Origin: Desulfobacteraceae bacterium
GTDB lineage: Bacteria > Desulfobacterota > Desulfobacteria > Desulfobacterales > Desulfosalsimonadaceae
Reading direction: 5' to 3'
DNA: 64,000 nucleotides
Assembly (NCBI GenBank): GCA_003599885.1
Contig: QZKW01000072.1
Coordinates: forward strand, 1-64,000
The translations under genes were made by a program, and so were the position numbers. The notes under the pieces were generated by a model that had not been told where the DNA came from, did not search any database, and was given only the letters and a program-made list of their open reading frames with translations. Below, in pieces: positions 17,188-28,100 of this stretch. Every line of letters begins with the position of its first letter. Position 1 is the stretch's first letter.

Positions 17188-18240
17188 TTAGACCACCATG
17201 TTAAACAAATAACCCACCATCAGAATGCCGCCGGCCACCACACCAATAAATATCCATATTAACTGTATTTTCAAAATTTTGCGCAAAATAACCATTTCCG
17301 GCAGAGACAAGGCGATCACCGACATCATAAATGCCAGCACGGTCCCGAGCGCCGCTCCCTTGCCGAGCAGGGCTTCAACCACGGGAATAATTCCTGCTGC
17401 ATTGGAATACATGGGCACACCGATCAGGACGGCCACCGGCACACTCCACCAGTTCCCCTTGCCCATAATGGACGCCATGAATTCCTGGGGGACAAACCCG
17501 TGAATACCCGCGCCCACGGCAATACCGATCATCACATAAATCCATACCCTTCCAACGATCTCCCGGACCGCGTCTTTTCCATAAAGGACACGGTCCTGAA
17601 AGGTCATCGGCCCTTCTTCCATATCAACCGCATTGACCTGGATTTCCCGGACCCAATCTTCAATATAATTTTCCAGCTTCAAACGCCCGATGACCCATCC
17701 GCCGACAATCGCAACCGTCAACCCGGTTCCCATATATACAGCGGCGATTTTCCATCCCAAAAGACCAAACAGCATCCCAACGGCAATTTCATTGACCATG
17801 GGCGCAGAGATCAGGAACGAGAAGGTCACCCCCAGCGGCACTCCGGCCCCCACAAATCCGATGAACAAGGGAACCGCCGAACATGAACAGAACGGCGTCA
17901 CAATGCCCAGCAGCGCGGCCAGCACATTGCCGGCAAATTCGCGCCTGCCGGCCAGTAAGGACCGTGTTTTATCCGGCGTGAAAAAACTCCGGACAATGCC
18001 CATGGCAAACACCACCAGGGTCAGGAGCATCAATACTTTTGGGGTTTCATAAATAAAAAACGCGATGGTTTCCCCCAAATGGCTCCCCTGACGCAGACCC
18101 ATCAGATCAAACGTCAGAAATGAGGACATCGCCATCAGACGGGTGTATATCGCCCACCATGCATAAAGACCGACAGCAAATATAAAAAGATAAACCGGAA
18201 GCGGTATGGACCTTCCTTTGATTTCTATGGTTTCAGCCAC
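17188..18240 (-). CDS. arsP: ArsP-type permease (DUF318 family)
   Basis: A 350-residue membrane permease with about eight to ten TM helices. The diagnostic TPFCSCSAVPLFIGF motif carries the paired cysteines needed in ArsP for trivalent organoarsenical export, and a second family motif GVPMYSNAAG is present in the C-terminal half. The start is GTG 18240, 16 nt inside the end of the thioredoxin-like gene, with AAGGATG upstream, so the two are coupled. General DUF318 permeases also exist outside arsenic operons, but this context supports ArsP. Confidence 0.85.
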   Translation of the reverse strand: MAETIEIKGRSIPLPVYLFIFAVGLYAWWAIYTRLMAMSSFLTFDLMGLRQGSHLGETIAFFIYETPKVLMLLTLVVFAMGIVRSFFTPDKTRSLLAGRREFAGNVLAALLGIVTPFCSCSAVPLFIGFVGAGVPLGVTFSFLISAPMVNEIAVGMLFGLLGWKIAAVYMGTGLTVAIVGGWVIGRLKLENYIEDWVREIQVNAVDMEEGPMTFQDRVLYGKDAVREIVGRVWIYVMIGIAVGAGIHGFVPQEFMASIMGKGNWWSVPVAVLIGVPMYSNAAGIIPVVEALLGKGAALGTVLAFMMSVIALSLPEMVILRKILKIQLIWIFIGVVAGGILMVGYLFNMVV

Positions 18241-18464
18241 TGGATGACATCCTTTTTCACAGGAATCTTTCCCACGGACTTCACTTTTCCGTCGATCACC
18301 ACCGCCGGTGTGCCAAACACACCATAACCGGCAATTTCCATGATATCCGTCACTTTTTCCACGTTGGCGGCCACACCGGATTCGGCGACAGCTTCCCTGA
18401 CGATAGTCTCAGTTTGTTTGCACTTCGGGCATCCGGGCCCAAGGACTTTGATTTCCATCTGCAT
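18225..18464 (-). CDS. Small thioredoxin-like protein (TM0996/MTH895 type), ars-associated
   Basis: A 79-residue redox protein with the motif GPGCPKCKQTE (CPKC) near residue 10, a VTDIMEIAGYGV segment and cis-Pro TPAVVIDGK. This is the short glutaredoxin-like thioredoxin-2 family frequently found beside ArsP-type permeases; by position it may correspond to ArsE. It probably transfers electrons to, or binds metal for, the coupled permease. ATG 18458 is an alternative start with better RBS spacing. Confidence 0.83.
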   Translation of the reverse strand: MQMEIKVLGPGCPKCKQTETIVREAVAESGVAANVEKVTDIMEIAGYGVFGTPAVVIDGKVKSVGKIPVKKDVIQWLKP

Positions 18465-18537
18465 CTTCCTTTCACAGGTTTTGTTTCAATACCATTATAA
18501 CGACATATCCTTTTATGGCGATATATCCTTTAACCCA

Positions 18538-18882
18538 TCACCGGCCGCAAATCGTTTCCCGCCGGATATTCGGCAGGGCATCCACCAGCAGCTGAACTTC
18601 CGGATCATTGTCCATCCAGTGCCGCAGGTTCCCTATCATGGAGGCGGCATAAGGGCTTTGGCTGCCGTCGGCCACCATGTAATTGACCCACAGGCCGTCT
18701 TTACGAGATACGATGAGTCCGGCATCTTCAAGAATTTGAAGATGTTTGCTCGCGGTCGATTGGGCCACCTGCAATGCCGCCTGAATCTCGCACACGCACA
18801 TGACACGATTCTGAATCATTTTCATAATCTTGACCCGGCCGGGATCAGACAGGGCCTTCATGACTTTTAAAAAAAATTTCAT
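18538..18882 (-). CDS. arsR: ArsR-family arsenic-responsive repressor
   Basis: A 114-residue winged-helix SmtB/ArsR repressor. The As(III)-sensing motif VMCVCEI (residues about 28-34) at the start of the recognition-helix region, then VAQSTASKHLQILEDAGLI, are diagnostic. Arsenite binding should release it from the operator and induce the operon. AAGGAG precedes ATG 18882. A tandem GATAT-type repeat (18498-18530; CGACATATCC and GCGATATATCC) lies between this gene and the thioredoxin gene and may be a second site. Confidence 0.9.
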   Translation of the reverse strand: MKFFLKVMKALSDPGRVKIMKMIQNRVMCVCEIQAALQVAQSTASKHLQILEDAGLIVSRKDGLWVNYMVADGSQSPYAASMIGNLRHWMDNDPEVQLLVDALPNIRRETICGR

Positions 18883-18911
18883 TGCTGCTCCTTAATTTTG
18901 CGCATGTTTTT

Positions 18912-18947
18912 ATATATCGCAATATAACGATATATTAAACCTGTCAA
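18912..18947 (-). promoter_or_regulatory. arsR promoter with palindromic operator
   Basis: The minus strand has a perfect -35 TTGACA (18947-18942), with -10 candidates TATTGC (17-nt spacing) or TATATT (15 nt). The palindrome ATATATCG-8nt-CGATATAT (18912-18935) covers the -10 and transcription start and ends 30 nt before the arsR start, the expected place for an ArsR operator. Confidence 0.7.
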
Positions 18948-18960
18948 CCGTTTTTTAAGA

Positions 18961-19004
18961 AATAAAAAAACCTGCCGGCTGAGACATCTATCTCAACCGG
19001 CAGG
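18961..19004 (-). terminator. Rho-independent terminator of the giant surface-protein gene
   Basis: The stem (CCTGCCGG / CCGGCAGG extended by TGAGA / TCTCA around a 6-nt loop, 18971-19004) is followed on the minus strand by TTTTTTTATT. It lies about 100 nt past the stop of the 3966-residue gene; a short run of TCATT/ATCAC repeats (19063-19092) sits between. Confidence 0.8.
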
Positions 19005-19101
19005 CCTTTTCATTTTTTAACTTTTTTTACGAACAAGGAATCAGGCTATCGCCCCCCTGCCCTTTCATCATTTCTCATTCATCACTCATCATTTTCTTTT
19101 T

Positions 19102-22100
19102 TTACCACTCGTTTAAGGAATTAATAAAGCAATTCTTATCGTTCCCTCCCCTGGCCGACTGGGCGGCGGTGACAGTTTCCGATACGGGGCCGATGGGACC
19201 ATGCATATTATCGGATCCAACGCTGTCGATCTCAACTTCTTCCAGCATGTAATAATATTTTTTTCCGCTTGAAAAATCCACGCCGCAATCCGTGAAGGTG
19301 TATTTTGCGCCCATGGTTTCGATCATTGACTTGGATGCAATCAACCCATTATTGACGCGGACGAATCCGGTCAACGGATTATCAGAGCGCCATACATGGA
19401 ATCCGGCGGCGTTGATTTCCGTGGCGGTTTCCCAGTCGACGTCGACACAGCCGTCCGAAGCCATAGCCGTAAAGGACGCCAGGGTGATGGCCAGCGGCGC
19501 GGTCTTTCCTCCCAGGATGTATTCCGGGTTTTGCTTAGGGAGACCATTCTGGGTGTCGCCGCCAAAGGTCAAGGTATTGGCCACCGTATTCAATGTGACG
19601 GAAGCGCCGGGGTCTCCCCACGTCCGGTCGCAGAATTCATCGCGCCGGGCCAGGCCCAACACGGAATCGTCGGTCGGAGCCATTGGATTGGCGTTATAAT
19701 TATAAACCACGTCATATATCGGACCGCCCACGGAATTGGGGTCTGTGACAAACGCCCCGAAATACCGGTAATAGTCCACGGATGACCAGTTGGCCGGCGG
19801 TGGAACCGCAGTAACCGGAGGTGTCAGACCGTTGGGGCTTGTGTAAGGGGTATCTGAAATATCCGGCCCATACACCGGCGCTTCGTCCAGCCGATACACA
19901 TGAATGCCGGAACCGGCGGCCCAGGCCCCGCCGTTTGCCGTGGCCCGGAAGGGGTCGCCGGTGGGGTTCAAGGTGACGGTGGATGCGCCTGCGCCGTAAT
20001 TATAGGCGCTGTAATCGCCGATGGGGGCGGAGGAGCAGATTCGCGCATCGATAACAGCCGCGACAAAAGCAGTCATAGTCCCGTCATTAGTGTTGCTGGA
20101 ATAATCCGGGCAGATTGCGCTGATCGTCTCCTCGTCAAACCGCCAGTATCCGCCCAGATCATTGCTGCCTGCGCCGTCCCAGTTCGGATGGCCGTTGGTG
20201 ACGGCGGGCGGGTTGTTGTAAATGAGCTTTTTGCACATCCACTCATCAATGGTCGCCACATCCAGAGCCACATCTTTCCATACCCGGACTTCATCGATCC
20301 GGCCCAAGAAGTAATTTCCGGCTCCGATGCTGCCGATGGTCAGATTTCCGGTTGGTGTTCCTGATATTTGAGCAACCGGGTTGGTGTTATCCAGCACACC
20401 ATTGACATACATGCGCATATTGACGCCGTCCCAGGTGGCGGCGATATGATACCAGGCGGCGCGGTTTAATACTGTTGTGCTTGTAACTGAATTTGATACG
20501 CCGCCGTTATATAATGTTAAAACAATTTGATTGCCCGTTACCCCGTCTGTCGTGAGCCGGTACCCGTCTGTCGTATTTCCCTTGCTGATGATGCCTGCAG
20601 TGAGAACCAGCGGGGCGGGCGCTGCGGGGAGATACACCCAGGCTTCCAACGTTCCGTCAGTCGTCAGATCAAGGGAAGCATCGTCGATTACATCCACATA
20701 CCCGCTCGCACCGTCAAATTCAATAGCATTCCTCGGGTCCACGTTCTTGCCCAGAATAAATTCCGTGCCGGCAAGTCCGGTTTTAGAGAGAGTGTTGGAC
20801 AAAATGGGCGCAATGTTATCAGGCACTGCGTTCAAATCCATCCAAGGCGCACACCCCTGGTGCCGGTACATCAAATCCAGGTTATTTTCATCTCCGATAC
20901 CTGCCAGTCCATAAGTATATTTTACATAGTAGGTCGGTTTTTCAATGAGGGGATTGGCTATGGTATCCACATCTCCCGTAACAAACACACCCCAATAACC
21001 TCTTGAACCGAAGAGTTTTGTTCCATTCGGCCCGTTCCCGGGTTCCGGCGCATCGTCCACCCGATACATCTGAATGCCGGATTTTAACGCTGGAGTCCAT
21101 GAACCAAGAGCAGGCTCATACGCGGCGAAGAATGTATCGCTTCCGGCAGTCATGGTTACCGTGTAAGAGGCGGCATAATCATGAACGCTGTCATCTCCCA
21201 GCGGCGCTTCCGAGCAGACATGAAACGCATCGAAAAGGGTTCCATTCGCGCCTCCAGCCGCATCCGTCACAGCGGAGCCGCCATATTCATTGTACTGAAG
21301 GTAGGAAACCAGATTGCCGGGCAATGCCCCAAGGTCCAGAGTCCGGCACATGTCATTCCGGATATCCCCGATTGCCCTTGCCGTATTCCATACGCGGAAC
21401 TCCTCCACATTCCCGTAATACTGACCGGGTGTAGCGGAGACATGCTGTATGCCGATGGTCAGAGGAACCGCATTGGCCGCGGCAACGCTGGCAGGACCCG
21501 TGGCTTCAAGTATGCCGTTAATGTAAATATTCATTCCCCCGGCATCCCATGTGCAGGCAACATGATACCACTTTCCGGCCGTCAATGCATGGCCGGTGGC
21601 CACCAGCACGGTATTGCCCACCCGGAACCCGATATTCTGGGCAGATCCGGATGGCGCCGCGGTGTCAAAAACAGATCCTCCCGCAAGACCAAACCCATAC
21701 GCCGCACCGGACACATTGTCGCCCTTCATGACGATGCCCGCATCCGAATTCTCCGGATTGCAGGACGTGGCCTGAATCCAGGCCTCAATCGTGCCCGAAA
21801 CGGTCAAATCTAAAATACCGCTGTCCGGGACACTGACGTAATGTTCATTCGGGTCCGTGCAGGAAGTATTGCACGCGGTGCAGAATGTATTTTCGAACCG
21901 GATCGCCCGGCGCGCGGGTTTGTATGTTAAAAGGACACTATCAGTGGCCATATAATCATTCAATACTCCGGCAACTCCGTCACTTCCGTTCCGCTCGCCG
22001 GTCGCAGTTCCCGACGCACCCGGCGTGAGGGGCGTGAGAGGCCCTGGGCCATCGGGATCGGTTCCGTTTGTACCCGGCACACTGGTCCAGCGCACATCAG

Positions 22101-25100
22101 CAGTGTATGTCAGGTCGGATTCCGTTTCCGCAGGCGCTGCTTCTACGGTAAATACAATGGTCAGCGCGCCGTTCACCGGGAACGTCCCCACCGTAATATC
22201 CAGACCCGCCGCTGTGCTGCTGTCGGTAATGTTTCCGCCGCCCGCAACGCCACCGGCGGGTATGATATTCGCAACCACCAGATTGCTGTAACCCGCAGGC
22301 AAAAGATCCGTTATATTCACATCATAGCCCGGTCCCACATTGGCTCCGCCGGGGTTGGTAATAACCAAAGTAAATGTAACGGTCCCGCCTTCCGCCGGTA
22401 TTTCGGCCAGATCAGCGCTCAGGGTCATCTGAATATCCGGCTCGGCCACAGTGACCGTGACAGGAAGGGAGGCCGGCAACAAGGTCTGCCCGGCACCCAG
22501 GGCGTCCTGATAGGTCAGGGTCGCGCTGTTGGTGTTGGGGGTTCCCGCCTGGTTGAACACGATATTGGCCACCACCACATCGTACCGCAGCACATATCCT
22601 TCAGCGCCCGCATCCGAATCGGAGTTGATCACATCCCCCAGGAACAGACTGAGATCCTGGCCGCTCTGGGTCAGGGTCACCGGCACAAAAAGGGTGGAAG
22701 CCGCCGCATTGACATTGCCAGGATTGGTCGCGGCCGTGATGCCGGTGGTGAACACCCTCGCAAGCCCGGCGTTTCCGACATATGTCAATCCGGCCGGCAG
22801 CGTATCCTTCAGCGTTGCCTGCCGCAACAATCCTTCCGGCATGGTCACGCTGACTTCATAGGTGAGCACTTCACCGATAAGCACCTGCGGAACAGAAACA
22901 CCGGGCTCTGAGGTGTCGGCTTCCACAAGACCCTTGAGCAGATCGGTAGGTGCGCCTACGGATGAAGCGCCGACGCGAATCGGCGTCAGCGTTGGATCAG
23001 GATTGACACCATCTCCAGGAACGCCGTTGTCGTCGCTGAGAACGCCGCCGGGAAATTCCGTGGAGGTCACATTGGCCTGATTGGAAAGTATCAGACCGTC
23101 AACCACCGCTGCGTTAGGCGGGTTGCTGTCAATCAGCACCCGAAAGCGGACCGTGATCACATTCCCCGGATCCACCGTTCCAATATTGACGATAACCGGA
23201 TCTTCATCCAGCACCGCTCCCTGGCTGGTATAAACCGAGCCGACCACAATGGTGGTATTTACCGGAATGGGATCATCGTCAATCCGCACATCATGGAGCG
23301 GGGATGAACCCGAATTGGTGATGAAAATCTGGTATTCCAGAGTATCGCCCGGAGAGGCGTACCCGTCTCCCCCCCCATCCACGGCCACGGTATAGCGTTT
23401 CTGCACATCCAGATCCGCTGTTCCCGGGATGCCGTCCACAGCGGTGATGGAAGTGGGCTGATAACCGTCAGACGGATCGCCGTTGCCGTCGCTGGGTATC
23501 GGCGTGGTTTCATTGCTGTCCGCCGAACCCTGATTGGTGAAGGTATAGATATTGACGCTGCCTGGCAGCGGCGCGTTAATGGTCACATCAAACACAGCCG
23601 CAGCCCAGGATCCTGCTGTGAGACTTCCTGCGGGCCAGGTCAAATTCTGACCGGCGATGGCGGCATTGGGCGCGACTTCCTGGGTCACGACCAGTGTGCC
23701 GCCCACATAAGTCAGCCCGGCCGGTATCGTGTCTGTGATATTGATGCCGGTCAGCGTCGTGCTGCCCAGATTGTCAACAATCAGGGTGTAGGTCAGCCGG
23801 TCCCCGGGAGTGACGCTCCCGCTGGAGTCGTTGTCGGCTACCCATGCCACGCGTTTTTCCAGATAGAGCGGATTCAAAAGAGACGTCCGGGGGCCCACGA
23901 TAATCTCTGTAGGATCAAGGCCATTGCCGTCTATGTCGTCGTCATCCGTGGGCCGGGGAACCGTCTGGTCCGAATCCACCAGACCCTGATTGGAAATGAT
24001 GGTGCCTTCCGGTGTGCCCGCGTTCACAGTGACCCGGAAGGTGATGGTGACCGTATCCGCCGGATCCATGGTTCCCACATCGACACTCAAAGGATTGCCG
24101 CTATCATCCGTCGATCCTTGGGTTGTTGTCAGTGAAGCCGCCACATAGGTCGTATTGACGGGGATGGCGTCCGTATACACCACGTTCGTGGCCTGGGATA
24201 CGCCGGCATTGCGCAGCACAATGGTATATTCCAGGATGTCGAGGGGGTCAAGCTGGCCAAGCGGGAGAACTGAGTCCACCGCTATGGCCACGGTCTTGGG
24301 TGCCCGGATAAAGGCCGGCGTGGCCGGAGTGACCGACGCATTGCCATCTGTCGCATAGTTATTGAGTACATTTCCGGGCCCGTCATCACCGGTGCGCCCG
24401 TTGTCCGCCGCCCCGGTGGCTCCGGAAAGTCCGGACCATACGAGGTCGATGGTATTGGTCAATGGAACGCCGACTGCGGCGGAATTATCCACGGTCGCAG
24501 AATAATAGAAAGTGATGTCATGTGCCAGAAGCGTCAAGCTGGAAATACGGAATTGAAGATTCTGACCGGCAACAGTCACATCCAGCGCCGGTAGAGTTGC
24601 GGACCCGGGTACATAGGTCATGCCAACCGGCAGCACATCATCCAGCACCAGGTCCCAGGCGTCTTCCGTACTGCCCGCGTCATGCATGACGGTAATTTCA
24701 TAGGTCACCACACTGCCCAGGGCCTGAACGACGGGGACAGCGGTTTTGCTCACCACCAGTTCCGGCTCGGTAAGGGTCAACGGACGGCCCTGGATTCCGG
24801 GTGCGATAGGATCATAATCATAGGTCACTGTGGAAGGTCCCGCTCCATAATTTACAAAGACCGTGCCACTCTCACCGTTTCTCAGGATATCGTTGTTCTG
24901 GTAGGCAATGTTGTTGTCGACCCTGGCCGTAATGGCAATGTCAAAATAATCATCCAAAATATCGCCGTTTGCGGGATTGAATACCGTGCCCAGACCAAAC
25001 CCGACGTCTTGGTCTGCGCCAAGACGGGTATTGTATAAGGCATTGCCGAACGTCATGCCCATATGGCCAACGCTGATGACATGACTGACATAGGTCAGTC

Positions 25101-28100
25101 CGGCGGGCAGTGTGTCATTAACCGAAACGCTCGGAGTTGTGCCCTGAATGACGGACACCCGTATGGTATAGATCACTTCCTCACCGATAGTGGCAGTGGT
25201 CTTGTCCGCCTGTTTGTCGATGGCGATATTGGAACGAATGGTGATCCCGTTGCTGGCTGATTGCGCATAGTCGTTCAATGCGCCGCCAATGCCGTCCGCG
25301 CCGTCACGCACCACATCCGTGCCGCTGGCCCCCGTCTGCTGACTGGCGTAATCGGCCGTTACCACGTTGTTCAGGACCTGGGCCGGCGCCACCGTATTCA
25401 TGACAGTCGCATCGAACTGAATGGTCAGTTCAGAACCGGCAGGAATTCGAATATTGGTTAGGGTAAGCGTATCATCGGCGTTCACGGTGGTGGAAATAGC
25501 AACATCTCCGGAATCCACCGGATTGCCGCCGCTGTCAAGGATCGGCGAACCGGTTGTTGCCAGTGAAAAAAGAACAATATTGTTGATGCCGTTGGGAACC
25601 TGGTCCCGGATATCGGTCTGCCAGGCGGTGGTGGTTCCGGTGTTCTCAACCGTGAATTCCCATCGCACCGTCGTGCCCGCATCCGGATTCACATGCCCGG
25701 ATATGGGCGTTTTGTTCATGACGAGAACAGGTTCTCCCACAGTAACGGTTCTTGACACGTGCGGCGTCGACAATGTGCCGCCGGGAGGAATATTCGGGTT
25801 ATTGTATGTGGCGAACGCGTCATTCGTCAGGTTGACGCCTTCCTGATTGGCGGCGACATTTTCAACCTGGGCATAGTAATCAATGGTGATGGGGCCTGCG
25901 GCGGTGGCTGTGACGGTGCCCAGCGTCACTGTGACCAATCCGCCCGCTTCATTGACCGTATTGCTGGATGTCGTGATGCCGGCAGGCAGCGTGATGACCG
26001 GGACGTAGGCCCCGGCATTTAAAAACGCCAGATCCCCTGGAAGCTGATCGGTAATCACCATGCCGGTGGAGGTACCGACCGGAATATCCATGGTGAGGCG
26101 GTAATGCACGATATCGCCAATGGCATACCGCGCCTGAAGCCCGATCACATCCTTGGCCAGTGTGGGGGTGGAGGTGGTGAGGGGCGCATTGGTGGATGCC
26201 GTTAAATTATTCACGCCGCCCGATCCGTTGCGCTCATTCGCGTCCACGCCCGGCAGGGTGGTGGTTTGCGCGGTTGCAAGGTTGCTCAATGTGGAGGAGA
26301 ATGGCGTGGCCGGATCGATTTGGGCCTGATAGGTGACTTGCACGGATTCTAATTGATCAAGCCGGTCAATGGTGCCGGACAGGGTCCATCCGACCGTGTT
26401 GTCGCCTGAGAAACTGGCATTCATGGTTGCACCGGTACCCCCGGGAAGAAGAACAATGCTTCCGGCATTTTTAAGCTGGAGCGGCAGCACGTCCTGAAAC
26501 GTCCAGTCAAAACCATCGGCGTTGACATTCGCGTTGGTATTGGTGATGGTGAGGGTGTAGGTCACGGTGGCCCCTGCAGCAGGTGCGGCGGGCAGAACGG
26601 ACTTGCCAATAGTCACTATCGGCAGACGGACAGTGACGGTTCGGACAGCAGATGAAATATTCGCCTGAGTATCAACCCCGGATGGCGGATAATAATTGTA
26701 ATAAAGCCTCGCCAGATCCTGGAGCGCGCGGGTGTCAATATTGGTTGCCACATTATCCACCCGCTGAGTGATCGCAAGGGTATAGGTGTCGCCGCCGGCA
26801 GATCCGCCGGAATTGTCGACATTACCCAGGGGCAGGGAAAACATTCTTGCCGCCGGACAGTTGGGCAATGATGCTATTGGACATGTCTGTATCTGGGGCA
26901 AAACATCGACGGGGACACCTGCGCCGGCAGTATTGATACTATTCGGATTGTTGACTGAACTTAAGGAGACGTTGCTGCGGGCCAGCGTCGCTGCCACCAG
27001 CGTCACACCCGCCCAACTGTTGGCGTTGTTCATGATATCCGAAAGAATGACGTTCCGGGTGAGGGCTTTGGGCAGGGTAAATGTCAGGCGGTAAGTGAAC
27101 GTTTCCCCGATGGCGACGTTGGCGTTTGCTGTATGGGCCTGGGAGGTGTCGGCGCTGACAACTGTGGATTTTGCAATTGCCGGACCCGCAATGGTGACCG
27201 CCGTCATGGCGCCGGTATTGGAGGTGTCCCGATCCTCGGGAACCGCATTCTCCTGACTGTCGCCGGTAACCGCCGCGGTGTTGGTGTAGGTTGAACTGCT
27301 CACCGCAGAATTGCTGACATTGGCGGTAAAGGTAAAGGTGACGCTGCCGCCTGCTGCCAGGCTGGTTCCGTCATTCTGGGTGTAAGTGACGGTGGGATTG
27401 GCATAATTATAGGTATAGCCTGCCGGGGTACTGAGTGCCGAAACTGTGGAAAGATCCAGCAGAGCGTTGCTTGCCGCCCCTTCATTTAATACATCTGTCA
27501 CCACCACATCAAATGCCGGGGCGGTACCGGTGTTTTGCACGGTCAGGGAAAAAGTGAGCAGGTCCCCCGATCGAAATGGCGGCGCGGGATTGGTGATGGC
27601 CTTGGTAATGGTCAGGCGGGGTTCGCCGAACTGGAGGGTGCGGGTGGAGGTGATGGCGCCACCGGGGTTGCCGGTGAAGGTCAGGGCTGCAGTATTGGTT
27701 TTATTTGCGAGGGGAATCCCGGAACCGGAAGTTGCGTCCATCACACGAACATTATACGTCAGGACAAAAGAATTGTTGGCGGTTCCATTGGTGCTGGTGA
27801 CGGTAACATTGCCGAAACTAAATACAGGGACTTGCGCGGTGCCCCCGACTCCAGGAGGATTGGGCAAGGCGGGGCTGAATCCGGAACCCTGGCTGGCCAC
27901 GGCAACCGTGCCGGCCACATATTGGAATCCTGCCGGCAGGATGTCTGTAATCGTTACGCCCGGCGAATCGCCTTCAGGAATGGTGACATCCAGCCGGTAG
28001 GTGATGACATCGCCGGGGACCACATTGGGGGTTGCCGGTCCCGGAACGATAGCGGTGACACTCTTGGTCAAAATGGCCGGAGGTGCAATTGTGACGGTGG

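Noticed and set aside
19063-19092. TCATT/ATCAC-type short repeats after the giant gene
   Set aside because: Short, imperfect and noncoding; simple low-complexity DNA, not a CRISPR or mobile element.
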